A stretch of 64,000 nucleotides of DNA from Anthoceros angustus (taxonomy: Eukaryota > Streptophyta > Anthocerotopsida > Anthocerotales > Anthocerotaceae). The DNA is taken from contig MU008190.1 of NCBI GenBank assembly GCA_010909165.1, positions 186,001 to 250,000 on the forward strand, given 5' to 3'. The position numbers were made by a program, and so were the translations under genes. Below are positions 35,400 through 47,741 of the stretch, piece by piece. The notes under the pieces are model-generated. The model was given only the letters and a program-made list of their open reading frames with translations. It was not told where the DNA came from and did no database searches. The stretch's first letter is position 1. Each line of letters starts with the position of its first letter.

Positions 35400-36350
35400 T
35401 AGGAAAAGAAAAGAAACTTCAAATCAGAGATCGAGCTGCTATGAATAAGTTTACAAAAACATTCCTGATATCCTCGTAAACGGGGCAAACGAAAATAAAG
35501 TGTTCCTCTATCTCAACTTCCCTGTTGCATAACATGCATATTCAGGTCTCCTTAGGTGGCTTAGGATGCAACCCTCTATCAATCTCAATCCTGAGACGGT
35601 GAGACCCCACATGAAAATGACCTATAATCATCATAAGGTTGAAAGACGCATACATGGTTGCGGAGATAGAGCAGAAGCACGGGTCTCCCAGACTTGGAGA
35701 GGATACGGAAAAATTGTTTGTAAGTCTAGAGTTTAGTGGGCAAAGATCCAGAGACAGGAGACCAGGTGTAGGAGAAATAGATGGATTGCAATTCACTACG
35801 AATGGATCTATTGGAAGGAGAGGCAAAAATTGGAAGAGGGGGTGGCTAGGAGACTTTCTGGTCATAAGCCAAGCTTCTCTAGCCAAGCAGAAGATTGAGC
35901 ATATCAGTAAGTCCTGCTACCTATAGAAGTTAACTTTCGAGAGGACTGGAAGGCAACGAGGAGGTACGGGGGAGTGGAGGTGGGGTGATTGGACTGAGCT
36001 TCCTCTAAAGAATAGAGATGGTATAAGAAGTTGATCCCAAGCTGGTATGAGATGCAAAATCTTTGCATCCCAAGGATAATCCTCATGCATGGAGGGGAGT
36101 TGGAACCCTACTTGCTGCCCTTGTTGGAGGCTACAAACACAGCCTCCCACAAGGCCTGCACAATCTAGTCCTCCGTTTCCTCCCCGGTAAGCAAGTTGAC
36201 ATGGACAACGTCAAAAATCCGTGACAGCGTTCTCCAACAGGGTCACAGATCTTGTGGCTACGTTGAAGGTGACGGGAGTTCCCTATAACTTGACAGGCAT
36301 TAGTTTGCGTTGGGTAGGAATAAAAATATGCAGCATGTTGGTGCACGTCT
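35400..36350 (-). pseudogene. LINE ORF2 C-terminal part (zinc-binding region)
   Basis: Minus-strand frames read HEDYPWDAKILHLIPAW, then GSHRLRIEIDRGLHPKPPKE, then CMLCNREVEIEEHFIFVC (about 35485-35540). The last is the Cys-Cys-His-Cys zinc-binding end typical of plant LINE reverse transcriptases. Frames shift several times. It is the 3' continuation of the LINE pieces at 38455-38564 and 53112-53700, separated from them by later insertions. Confidence 0.65.
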
Positions 36351-37087
36351 TAAGAGCTTGCAACGAACGCCGTATGTGGAAGACATAGGGGGAGGATTCA
36401 CCCCTTCAGTGTAATTAAGTTGGCATCGCTGGCAAGATGTCAGTAGGATTACAAAAGCGTGAGACCTGGTTGGACGCTGAGGATTGTGGTGTAAGACTTT
36501 AACGCTCTTCGTTGTTGGGATGACCGATCTTTGCACTCTCCTTATAACAAAGCTAGGAAGGGAGACTTCATAGGTATGCATAGATGGGAAGTCTCATCTA
36601 CACAAGAGAGTGAGGAAGAACCCACTAAAGAGGCCCAGGTCAAGGGCTTTCCCATCGATACCCAATGGCCATTAAGGCTGCAGGTACAACCTACCTCTTC
36701 CACTTGTTCAACGGACATCCATCCCTCATTGAGCATGTGCGCCTAATCGCACTTTGTTTTTAACCGCACGATGCCCGTTCCCTACATGTCATCTTTCAAA
36801 GCTTTTCCATTTTTTTCCTTTCCTATACCTTTCGTCTCTTTCCTCCCAGTTTTTGCAAAGGAAGATTAACCCTAAAACAACTGCACCTATTTTTCAGAAA
36901 ATGTAAGCTTTTTGATTTCCGATTTTTCTCCGGCTCTGTAGTTTAACAGTCCGGTAAACATCGTATAAGATTGTTAGGATTAACAATAAACCTCCTGTCA
37001 CTCAATGCAACCACTTAGGCTTTAAGGCAATGCAGCGTCCTTAAAATAAGCAAAGTTGGTTGCCCATTCGCCCATGTCCGCGTCCTT
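36351..37087. other. unassigned DNA inside the transposon cluster
   Basis: Short minus-strand frames at 36300-36750 could be further LINE sequence but carry no motif I recognise. The rest shows nothing. Confidence 0.35.
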
Positions 37088-37214
37088 AAAAGTAAGTTCT
37101 TTTGTGATGCTAATAAAAGTTTTGTTATTTTGTTAAAAGTAAGTTCTTTTGTGATGCTAATAAAAGTTTTGTTATTTTGTTAAAAGTAAGTTCTTTTGTG
37201 ATGCTAATAAAAGA
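37088..37214. repeat. 47-bp tandem repeat, about 2.7 units
   Basis: Units starting AAAAGTAAGTTCTTTTGTG recur at exactly 47-bp steps (37088, 37135, 37182), the copies being almost identical. They end where the open frame at 37215 begins. Confidence 0.9.
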
Positions 37215-38060
37215 GACAAGAAGAGAACGGCTGGTATCCTATCACCGACGAAAGGTGTGGACCATTTGCAGGAAGGGTTAAAAGATTTGCGTCCATAGGT
37301 GACTATTGAAGAGTACAAGTGGTGGGAAGCCTTTTGGGTGGACCAGAAAGAGATTGCTGTCATTGTGGAGAATAACATCAAGCTAATGCTAGAGCGTCCT
37401 TGGAAGTGGTTTTCACGTGCAGAAGTGGATCATACAGCCCGACCACTTCAAGTGCCGGATGAAGCTTTGCTGGATGAGGCATTATTGAGGGCCCTCCCAC
37501 AGCGTGATATGTACTTGGGGGCATATCAAAATGCGGGAAGGCAACAGCGGGAAATGGCGCGGATGAACGGGGACATAACGGAAATCCGGAAGGGGATGTT
37601 TCTGTCAGTGTCGTGCACTACGAACACGCATAACAAGCCATTCTGGTTTGGGGAGGTCATTGACGCGAAGCTAAGTACACCACGACCTCACTTTCTTATC
37701 CACTAGTATCGGACTGAGCACATAGATGCGTACGAAGGGAGATATGTGCAGGAATACATAGTCCGCCATAGTGCCAACCCATCTGGTCCAATGCCGAGGA
37801 AAAAAGGGAATAAGGTCCATTACCCAAAAAACATACATGAGGTCTTTGTGAATGAAACAGTCATCCTGTATTATGGGTTTGTGTTGAACGCACGGAGACA
37901 TCTGTATGCGGTGGACAAAAAAGCGATAAGGGATAAGCTCTGCGAGTTGCGTGGCTTCATACAGCCTGCGAGTCCAAGTGCCGCTGAAGATAGTGATGAC
38001 GATGCTGGAGAAGCTGGACCAAGTGATGACGAAGGATTGAACTCTGGTGATGAGTGAAAT
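37215..38060 (+). pseudogene. unknown protein with acidic tail, two in-frame TAG stops
   Basis: One frame runs from about 37215 to the stop near 38058 and is interrupted only by TAG at 37296-37298 and TAG at 37704-37706. It reads EEYKWWEAFWVDQKEIAVIV, then KPFWFGEVIDA before the second TAG, then HIDAYEGRYVQEYIV, VFVNETVILYYGFVLNAR and an acidic C-terminus (EDSDDDAGEAGPSDDEG). I do not recognise the family. Its position in the cluster and the tandem repeats just upstream suggest a transposon-encoded protein, inserted in or next to the LINE. Confidence 0.5.
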
Positions 38061-38454
38061 CACGGTTTGTCCCGGCGTCCTAGAGTGAATGTTGTACGTC
38101 TGGTTCCAGATGTTACTGTGTTTTGGAAATACCTTGTCTGTGGCTTTTGTTGTGTCCTTACTAAACCACATTTTCCTCCCAAAACTGAATTTACAGTCGT
38201 CCCTTCCCGGCAGGAACGACCTTCCTTACCGTTCCTACTTTGCATTAATACCATAGGTTCGAGTTTGCGACCACCATTCGACAGAAACATTGCTGGATGG
38301 AAAGTAGTAACTTTAGTGGGTGACACCCTTTTTTTCGGAGATGTTTTCCAGAATGCCTTAGAAACGCTGTTTTAGGGCCCATCAAAAACCCCCTTCAGAG
38401 ATTATTTACGGAAAACCCCCTTCGAGATTGTTCACCCCCTTCAAAAATTATGGT

Positions 38455-38564
38455 GTTATCAAGGAGGTGGAGGCGGTAAAGAAAGGATGAGAGGCGAAAA
38501 AGGCCATCAAGTTCGAGGGGAAAGGCGACGAATTCAGAAAGGAGGATGGGTAATGGAGTCGAGC
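38455..38564 (-). pseudogene. LINE reverse transcriptase piece (left of chromovirus)
   Basis: The minus strand reads STPLPILLSEFVAFPLELDG and then LFRLSSFLYRLHLLDN. It continues the LINE frame that ends at 53112 (SSFLRAHIACKRS) once the chromovirus and its CGAGC duplication are removed. Similarity ends near 38455, probably where another insertion begins. Confidence 0.65.
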
Positions 38565-38732
38565 TGTAATGGCAAGAAAATTTCCTGAGCTCGGGCGTGT
38601 ATTTAACATCCAGGTACATTACTCTAAACTTAGCATATGACTCACTACGGTGAATCGCATTCGATCCTATCCGCACTGCACCTTTTATACGTGTCCATAT
38701 GTATCCTATACATATAATATTATATCATTACA
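38565..38732 (-). repeat. 3' LTR of the chromovirus
   Basis: 168 bp from TGTAATGGCA to CATTACA, starting TG and ending CA. It is about 85-90% similar to the right LTR by eye, with several small indels. Confidence 0.92.
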
Positions 38733-38734
38733 AC

Positions 38735-39248
38735 TAATGGTGAAAAGACTTCGTCCCAAGCTGGAGGTGATGAGTTGCATATCGGGCAAGAATGTCTGGG
38801 CAGTGGGTTAGAGAAGAAAGTGGCTCCCAAGTGGCTTCCGAAAGAGGGTAGCCGCGCCATAAGACCAAAAGCGAGGAGCGTAACGTGCTTGTGTTGGAGG
38901 ATGGCCTCGACTTCATACTCAAGCGCTTGATCAATGAGTTCGGGAAGTGGTCCAGTTGGTGGCAGGCCATGATACAGTTTGAGGAGGGCGGAATGAAAAA
39001 CGTCGTGAATATGCCAAGACTTGGGTAGTTGGAGGCGGTAGGCCGTGGCGCCAATTTTCTGGAGAATGGTAAAGGGTCCAACCCATCGAGGTTGTAGCTT
39101 CCTGCTGCCCGGGAGGTGGAGATGGCGTGTTGACAGAAGTACTAACTGCCCTGGTTGAAAATGTTGGTCCCTCCTGTGTGTGTTGGCGGCCTGGCGTTGC
39201 CGATTCTGAGCTTCTTGTAAATGGGAGCGTGCTTCCTGCAGGATGTCA
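38735..39248 (-). pseudogene. integrase C-terminus and chromodomain of the chromovirus
   Basis: The minus strand shows RRDQ-like FQPGQLV, LPGSRKLQPRWVGPFTILQK and IGATAYRLQLPKSW (GPY/F region). HDVFHSALLKLYHGLPPTGP and a chromodomain (YEVEAILQHK, VLWRGYPLSEATWEP) follow. The frame runs up to the LTR. Frame changes occur within it. Its upstream half continues at 46187 beyond the CACTA element. Confidence 0.85.
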
Positions 39249-39251
39249 GTA

Positions 39252-41127
39252 CACTACTAGGAAAAGTATACTTTTACTAATTGAAGTTTTACAACGGGGG
39301 TGCATTTTACCACGGCCGCCTATTTTACTACGTCAATTAAAGGCACCGTTTCAAGTCCATGTATTATTTTCATGTATAGCCCAGAATTTACTAGGGCTCA
39401 TTCCAATTTTACTACAGGGCTTTTTTTGCCAAAGGCGCAAAAGCTTACGTGGCAAATCAAAAGGACTTTACTACGGGCACTTGTTATTTACAACGACCTT
39501 ATAGATGTTACAACGATGGCATGTTCGTTTACTACGAGCCTACAAGTTACTACAGGACTTTCTCGATTACAACGGGTTCTTTACAACAAGCCAATGGTAT
39601 TCTACAACATCCAATATTTTACTACACAGAGGGTTTACAACAAGACCCTTTACGACGAGACAGGTCGTTTACAACCATTAATTTAGAATGGGTTTTGATG
39701 ATAAACCACATCTTATTACCCTAAAAGCAAAACATTAGAGGTAACTGCGTGTACATCGATTAAGGCTTGGGCTAGGCCGAATCAGAAACGAGAACAAAAG
39801 GGGCTGCGGCAGCGGGACTGCTGAAAAATCCTCCCACGGATCATCTCCACATCGCTGGGCGCTCATGAAGACTTCTAAAAGTGTCGTTGTCTGCAATCCA
39901 GTCAAGGAAGCCACAACCTAGGTCAGGCGCGCTCGGCGAGGAGCCTCAGGAGGCGTAATTTCAAGAAGCATCGCCCATCTCCATCACCCGCCTCTTGAAA
40001 TCCAAGGCCTCCGCCAGATTGGGGCGCCAGGCCGATGCATCCTCCTCGATGTGTGTGTGGGTGGCGGAGGAAGCCTCCGATTCGCCCAGCTCGCCTCCCA
40101 TGTCGCGATAAATTTCAGCACTCCGCCCGACCATCCGGATTCTTTGGGGTCCTTTCCTCCAGACATTGGGAAGACTTAAGCCGGTATGAGGAGCAGCAGG
40201 CGCGCAACCCTGAAGTAGGTCAGCGAGCGGAAATCTCACAAGTGCGGTACGAGGGCAAGGAAGCTGGCATGCTTCATGCAAATCTAGGAGGACAGATTAA
40301 GAAGGCCTGGATTCGGGCTTCGTGAGAAGACCAAATGCAGCATGCAAATCCGAAGCCGAAGTCGAGTGTGCCAAGCAAGCGGGTGCCTCCATTTATGCCC
40401 ATCTGGCACCAATAGATTCCTGCCACGCGGCGAGAAACTAAGTGTTTAGGGTGACATCCGTTACAGATGAAAAGCCCGCGTGCCTTATGACAAGCGGCAG
40501 GTGACTGAGGGAGCCAGAATGGTGTGCGCAAAACTGGAGTGGTCAACAAGATTCGTTTCCCAGTCAAGGACCAAACCCTGGTTACATATGCTGGCCATGG
40601 AGGCATATATAGCCCAAGGAAACTCGAGTCTCCTTGGCCTTCGGGTTAGGGTTTAGGGTACACCCTAACCCATGAGAAACATGAGTTAGGGTTTGGTTAC
40701 AGGCCCAAGGAAAACTTGAGTTAGGATTTGGTTAAAGTATCCTCGAGAACCACCGGAAACTCCGCTTGCCAAATAATGTGGCCTTTTTATATATAGAATT
40801 CATGACGATATGGGTTTCCTTGGTTCATGAAAATCGCTATATATTTCCTTGGACTTGATAAATCATATTACGTCTCCTTGGGCTTGGTGCCGTGGTCGGG
40901 TCTCGAGGTGAATTTTGGTACCAAACTCTAAGGACACTTACGCCTATATATGCCTTTGTAAAAATGGATAATAAACCATGCTTAGTTTGAGTTGGTTTCC
41001 GCCATGGTACATCCATGAAATGAAACATGTCTGCGTTCACTTACCGAGGCGAAGTCCATGTGACTGTTCGTCCTCTCTTCTCCCTTGTTCTTTACCACAT
41101 CGATCGCGGGGTTTCAAGCACACGTGA
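39252..41127. repeat. CACTA left-end segment, tandem copy 1
   Basis: Begins with the CACTACTAGG terminus and its subterminal array and continues through a GC-rich middle to about 41127. Copy 2 follows directly. Confidence 0.85.
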
Positions 41128-42993
41128 CACTACTAGGAAAAGTATACTTTTACTAATTGAAGTTTTACAACGGGGGTGCATTTTACCACGGCCGCCCATT
41201 TTACTACGTCAATTAAAGGCACCGTTTCAAGTCCATGTATTATTTTCATGTATAGCCCAGAATTTACTAGGGCTCATTCCAATTTTACTATAGGGCTCTT
41301 TTTGCCAAAGGCGCAAAAGCTTACGTGGCAAATCAAAAGGACTTTACTACGGGCACTTGTTATTTACACCTTATAGATGTTACAATGATGGCATGTTCGT
41401 TTACTACGAGCCTACAAGTTACTACAGGACTTTCTCGATTACAACGGGTTCTTTTACAACAAGCCAATGGTATTCTACAACATCCAATATTTTGCTACAC
41501 CCCTGTAGGGTTTACAACAAGACCCTTTACGACGAGACACTGGTCGTTTACAACGGCATTAATTTAGAATGGGTTTTGATGATAAACCACATCTTATTAC
41601 CCTAAAAAAGCAAAACATTAGAGGTAACCTGCGTGTACATCAGTTAAGGCTTGGGCTAGGCCGAACTGTAAAACGAGAACAAAAGGGGCTGCGGCAGCGG
41701 GACTGCTGAAAAATCCTCCCACGGATCATCTCCACATCGCTGGGCGCCTGAGAAGACTTCTAAAAGTGTCGAGGCCGCAATCCGGTCAAGGAAGCCACAA
41801 CCTAGGTCCGGGCGCGCTCGGCGAGGAGCCTCGAGAGGGCGAATTTCCAAGAAGCATCGCCCATCTCCATCACCGCCTCTTGAAATCCAAGGCCTCCGCC
41901 AGATTGGGGCGCCAGGCCGATGCATCCTCCTCGATGTGTGTGGGTCGCGGAGGAAGCCTCCCGATTCGCCCAGCTCGCCTCCCATGTCCGCGATAAATTT
42001 CAGCACTCCGCCCGACCATCCGGATTCTTTGGGGTCCTTTCCTCCGACATTGGGAAGACTTAAGCCGGTATGAGGAGGCGGGCGCGCAACCAAGTAGGTC
42101 CGAAGGAAATCTCACAAGTGCAGTGCGAGGGCAAGGAAGCGGCATGCTTCATGCAAATCTAGGAGGATGACATAGGCTGGATTCGGGCTTCGTGAGAAGA
42201 CCAAATGCGCATGTGCAACCAAGCTGTCGAGTGTGCCAAGCGGGTGCCTCCATTTATGCCCATCCGCACCAATAGATGCTCGCCACGCGGCGAAACTAAG
42301 TGTTTAGGGTGACATCCGTTACGGATGAAAAGCCCGCGTGCCTTATGACAAGCGTGTGTGACCGAGGGAGAATGGTGTGCGCAAAAGCGGAGTGGTCAAC
42401 AAGATTCGCTTCTCAAGGACCAAACCCAGTTATATATGCTGGCCATGGAGGCATATATAGCCCAAGGAAACTCGAGTCTCCTTGGCCTTCGGGTTAGGGT
42501 TTAGGGTACACCCTAACCCATGAGAAACATGAGTTAGGGTTTGGTTACACCGAAGCCCAAGGAAAACTTGAGTTAGGATTTGGTTAAAGTATCCTCGGCC
42601 TTCGAGAACCACCGGAAACTCCCGCTTGCCAAATAATGTGGCCTTTTTATATATAGGGTCGCGACGATATGGGTTTCCTTGGTTCATGAAAATCGCTATA
42701 TATTTCCTTGGACTTGATAAATCATATTACGCCTCCTTGGGCTTGGTGCCGTGGTCGGGTCTCGAGGTGAATTTTGGTACCAAACTCTAAGGACACTTAC
42801 GCCTATATATGCCTTTGTAAAAATGGATAATAAACCATGCTTAGTTTGAGTTGGTTTCCGCCATGGTACATCCATGAAATGAAACATGTCTGCGTTCACT
42901 TACCGAGGCGAAGTCCATGTGACTCTGTTCGTCCTCTCTTCTCCCTTGTTCTTTACCACATCCCAGTCGCAGGGTTTCAGTCACATGCCGTGA
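41128..42993. repeat. CACTA left-end segment, tandem copy 2
   Basis: Restarts with CACTACTAGGAAAAG and repeats copy 1 almost base for base, with many 1-8 bp deletions scattered along it, for example around 41370, 42080 and 42220. Both copies include an inverted TTAGGG/CCCTAA stretch (about 40645-40675 and 42492-42522). Confidence 0.85.
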
Positions 42994-45540
42994 CTTCACT
43001 ACTTTGAAATTCTTACTACGCAGGCGCGGGGAAGGACACATCGAAGCGTGGTCTAAACCGGCTAAGGTTGAGGTATGTTCTCATCTTTTTTCCACCACCC
43101 CCTCCGCAAGCTGACCTTTCCAAAGCTCCGTGAATCACAACCGGTCTTGTGTCGTAGATGCCTAAAGCAGCGAGGAAGATTCAAGCTGCGGAGACGATTT
43201 CGAGACCGGCGCTGGCGGCAGTAGCCTTAATGTGAGGAGATCTTGTGGAGCCACGGTGGGCCGGAAGGACTAGGCTGGACCCAAATCTGGTTGTAATTCA
43301 CGGAACACAGGCGGCCAAATTGCTCGGCGCGTCGAGAGCTGAAGGGCAAGTGGCGGCGGTGAAAGAGCCAGGCAAAGTCTCGATGAAGAAGCCGGGAAAG
43401 GAGGAGGAGGACTTTGATTTGCATCTCAAGGCTTGACGGCAATGGAACAAGAGGGAGGAAGCGTGGTGGGCAAGGTAAGGGTAAGTTCCTCCGTGTGGGA
43501 GGGAGGGATGGGGCCGGAGACAGCGGTGTATGGCGTCTCCGATTCGCGAGGAAGGACCAAAACCCGAGCACAGTCGGCTAGGGCATCGGCCGCCACATGT
43601 TCGGAGAGGAAGACTCATGAAGAGGCTAGATTTCACAAGGATGAGTGTCGCCATATTTGGAGAAGGGCATGGGCTCACACAAGCTCATAAAATCATGGAG
43701 GCGATTGAGACTTGGGCGAGGAAGGCGCCCGCCATGTGAAGGCAAAAGTGGCGACCAAGATCACGTCCGGGCCGTTGGGGACGGTGTCTATCAACTCCTA
43801 TAGAAGGGGCGGTGTGGTGATGCACAAGGCTGCGATCTGCAGAGGAGGTGGTTGGGGCAGTCAAATGCACGCGTAGCAGACATCCATGAGTCCACGAAGA
43901 CCCTTGCGCCCAAACCGCCGTAAGCCAAACATGCTGCACGTTGGACGGCGTTACCTTAGCGGTAACCATGATGCTCTATTGGTAGAAGTTGAAGAGACGA
44001 ATTAATTCAGAGCCGCGAGGAGAACACGAAGAAGCTTGAAGCTATCAACATGGTACCGACCATAAGACAACATCTGTGGTCTAATTTTGTGAAGCATGTG
44101 AAGAGTGCAGAGAAGGGCACGAAACACTGTACCCTCTTAAAGCCGGTGGGACACCCACCTGCTTGAAGCTTCATCTTCAACTAGTCGAGCAAGACTTGGA
44201 GGGTGGCGAGCAAGCAAAAGATGATATACTTGAGGATAGCATCACATCTTCCTCATGATCTTGTGGAGGAAGATCTTGATGAGGAAGATCGATATCATTC
44301 CTCAAGAATGTCGAGATTTGGACATAAAGTGCTCTAGGGGCCCAAGAGGAAAAGGGTGCACGATGTCCATCACGATGTGCTTGCAGCCCATATCCATCCT
44401 TGTAAGTCTTCAATGTTTGTAGCATTTTAGTTTCAAGCACGAATTTTTAGCCATGGATATCTGACATGAAATTCGGGCTTGAAATTGCAGGCTTGAAATT
44501 TGCCGAGTTCTAATGCTGGATTTGGAGGCACAAATCGTTGTATGCCATTTGGAGGCTATGCACTAAACATCTTGCGCTTTGTGTTCAGCTACATCTTCGT
44601 GGTTGTCCCTCCTTTTGCCCATGAAGGACAGTGCATTTTGCAACCCGCTCTCTGCAATCCTCTCATACATCCTTTTGGAAGCAAAGGCGTGTGTGCTTCA
44701 TGTTGAGACATGTATCGAGCGGACTTTGAGTGGTCCATGGTCTTTTGTATTGTCTTGCAATTTTGAACCCTAATCTAAAGTTTTGGAGGAACAATGTTAG
44801 GAAGGAAGCCGTTATTTCTTGCAAGGACAAAAGCGCACCCAAGTATGTCCCAAGAGTGTGAAGCGAGTCTTGGGAGGTCTTTTGAAAGAGGAGCAAGACA
44901 AGATGGATGGAGTTGTTGAGCCGGCAAAACTAGCGCCATGAGGAGGAGCAAGGAGGTGGGAAGTAATAGCTATGCATGTTTTGGATATGGCGAGAAGGGT
45001 TTATGGACGAGTTTAGAGGAAGTTTGAGAGACCCAACCATGGATGAAATCAATCTGTTGGCACCAATCATGGGGCTTGGCTACAAAGTTGAAAGAGTTTT
45101 GGATGCGATCTCAAACTAGAACTCCAGCTTTGGAGTGCAGTGGACTCAAAGGGCAAAAGGACAAGGCGATTAATGTGTGGACCTTGTTGAAGGATGCGAG
45201 CTATTCCATCAAGGAGTGCGATGGGAAGGTCATGGAGGCCATCTAAGCGAGAATGTCATAGATGACGGTGGATGGTGGGGCATTATCTTCCCATAAAGTT
45301 GCAAGACAATCTGATGCTTGAGCATGATTACAGTTAGATCGTTGTTCGGGACTATTGTGTCTATTTTTGTGATAGCTGAAGTTCCGTGAACTTGATGATT
45401 TTGGTTTGTGGGACTCTTTTTACATGTGGCAAACCTTTGGGGCAAGGTCTTTTGAGTTGAGGGTCTTTGGGTGGAAAATTCTTAGATGCCCGTGTAGCAT
45501 GTAGGGGCTGAGTCTAATATATTGTAGGATGTAGGTGCAA
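42994..45540. other. interior of the CACTA element
   Basis: About 2.5 kb with short frames only. I see neither TNPD-type transposase motifs nor a captured gene that I can name. Confidence 0.45.
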
Positions 45541-45583
45541 TCCCCAAATTCCCCACATCCACACACCCACCCTACTCCTTCAT

Positions 45584-45727
45584 TTTTACTACAGAGGCAT
45601 TTTACTACAACAATATAAATCCGATTTCACTTTACTACGATTATTTAATCCAGAATTTTACTACAGAGGCATTTTACTACAACAATATAAATCCGATTTC
45701 ACTTTACTACGATTCTGTTTAATCCAG
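45584..45727. repeat. 72-bp direct duplication in the CACTA right subterminal array
   Basis: A unit with TTTTACTACAGAGGCATTTT and further TTTACTACGA words occurs at about 45584 and again at 45656, the copies nearly identical. Confidence 0.85.
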
Positions 45728-46186
45728 GAATTTTACTACGGGCCTTATTTTGCAGCCAGGTATTTTACAACGGCCAGTTATAACTACAGTTGCCTAATTA
45801 ACCTAACCATGGTTACATAACTATGGTTTATAAACCATTGTTATTTAACTTCAGTTAATAAACTTGAGTTAATTAACATTGGTTACTTAACCCTTTTTTA
45901 TTAACCACGATTATTTTTGTTGTAAATTCCGTTGTAGATCTTTGTAGTAATTATTGTTGTAAAGTAAACTGTAGTTAAATCCTAACTGATGTACGGTCAA
46001 CTCGGTATAGTCCATCGTATATATATCACATGGCTATACGGTATATAGCCATGGTATACGGTGTGAAGACATTACCACGGAAATTAACGCTATGCGTTTA
46101 CAACGGGTATTTTACTATAGGTGTAGTAATTCAGTAGTAATGTCCATAGTAAATACCGTTGTAAAGGTGCTGTTTTCGTAGTAGTG

Positions 46187-47060
46187 GTATGGCGTTTGAG
46201 CCAGTCAGCAGCCGCTTGGGTTTGGAGGGAAGGAAGGGGTGGAGTCAACGTGGTACGTGGGTGACAAGCGTGAAGCATGTAAAATGGGTACCAGTGATAT
46301 GGGTTGGTGGTGTTATTGCACGCAAATTCCACGATAGAGGTAATCTTCCCAATGGTTACATTGACGGGCGGCATAAGCACGTGAAACATTTCCGGATTGG
46401 TTCATCGCTCCGCTTGTCCATCGACTGGGTGATACGCGATGAAAAGGCGGTGAGTGCCCAAGGCATGATGCAAGTCATCAAAAGTGGCTTAAGAACCGAG
46501 GGTCCCGATCGAAATGATGGTTTCGGAAGGCCGTGTAGTCTGTATACATGGTGAGATAAAGGTCTTGGCGTATACTGGTGTCGAGGCATCTATAGTGGGA
46601 GCCAAGTGCACCATCTTTGTGAGTCGGTCCACGAAGAGAAGAATAGCATTGTGTACAGGGGATCTGGAAGGCCCGTAATAAAGTCCATGTATGTATGACT
46701 GCCAAGGCTTGTCTGGTATAGGTATGGGTTGGAGGAGTCCGTGTGGAAGTTGTGTGGTAGGTTTGGTCCTCTGACATGTGTCACAAAGGCATACAAAGTT
46801 ATAAACATCCGCAACTATACCAGGCCAATAATAATGGCGTTGAAGAAGTTTTAGAGTGCGGACTCTACCAGGATGTGCTGCTGAAGGTGGTGAGTGGGCT
46901 TCGCTGAGCAATTGCTGTCGGAGGTGGGGAAGCTGAGGGATGAACAGTTGTGTCTTGTAAAACAGAAATCCATCTTGCCAAGACCAATGATCACCGCTCG
47001 ATTGCGGGGATGCGGTCGACGGCGGGTCGGGGAAGGCATTAAGAACATCCGCAACCATGT
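46187..47060 (-). pseudogene. chromovirus integrase, core part
   Basis: The minus strand reads HPGRVRTLKLLQRHYYWPGI and CDTCQRTKPTTQLPHGLLQP (HHCC zinc domain). LLFVDRLTKMVHLAP and later VEFACNNTTNPYHWYPFYML with HPRT (catalytic core end) follow. Several frameshifts are present. The frame stops at the CACTA insertion and resumes at 39248. Confidence 0.85.
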
Positions 47061-47093
47061 TGGTCGATTGGTTGTCAATATTCTGCCGTCTTG

Positions 47094-47733
47094 ACCACCT
47101 GCGGCGTCGACAACCTTGTTTTCGCCTCGTTTATAGCCAATGTGAAAATGGAATTGTTGGAAGAACTCAAGCCGGGCTTGTTTTCGTGAAAGATGTGGTT
47201 GAGTCCGAGTAGCGTAGTGGGTGATCGATTTCTAATATAAAGAGGTGCCCTCCACAAAGCACCGCCATTGTCGTAAAAAGAACACGAGCAAGTGTCTCTT
47301 CTCGTGTATTGAGTAGTTGAGCTGGTCCTTTGAATTTGCGACTAAAAAGCGATTGGTTGTAGGCCCTTCCCAAAATCTTGTTGTGGGGCATTACGACTTG
47401 ATCGAGGCATCGTAGCTATGACAATGTCGCATGTCTGGATGGGCAATCGGGTCTTAGTAAGACATTGTTTCAAAGTTGGAAGGCATCTCTTCTTTGTTGT
47501 TCCCAAATCCATGGTGTAGTGGTTTTCAACAGGTCCGTCAAGGAGTGGCAATATGGGCAAACCGGCGATAAACTTCCTATAATATGACGCCAATCCAAGC
47601 GATTGGAGTTGGTGGTGATATAGGTGTGGGCCAATCTGGATTGCTGAACCTTGAGAGGATCGACTGAATTCTGTCTTGACGACATGGCCCAAATACTCAA
47701 CTGTGTTGCCATGAATGCACATTTAGGTAATTT
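47094..47733 (-). pseudogene. chromovirus RT thumb/RNase H segment, degraded copy
   Basis: A second, more degraded copy of the RNase H segment. It carries pieces of [25 protein letters not shown] and LQPIAFFSRKFKG-type sequence but with many small deletions. It lies directly next to the better copy at 47742-48393. Confidence 0.8.
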
Positions 47734-47741
47734 TAAATTTT

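Larger units (their letters stand above)
39252..46186. mobile_element. CACTA (En/Spm-type) transposon, non-autonomous (6,935 bp)
   Basis: Left end CACTACTAGGAAAAG and right end, inverted, CACTACTACGAAAACAG. The element is flanked by a 3-bp duplication GTA (39249-39251 and 46187-46189), as expected for CACTA. Many subterminal TTTTACTACG and TTTACAACG words lie at both ends (39252-39680 and 45581-46180), the usual binding arrays of this superfamily. The left 1.86 kb is present twice in tandem. I find no transposase. The interior at 43000-45540 has only short unassigned frames. Confidence 0.92.

Noticed and set aside
40640-42525. TTTAGGG/CCCTAAA words resembling plant telomere repeats
   Set aside because: Only two or three units in an inverted arrangement, present identically in both tandem CACTA copies; not an interstitial telomere.
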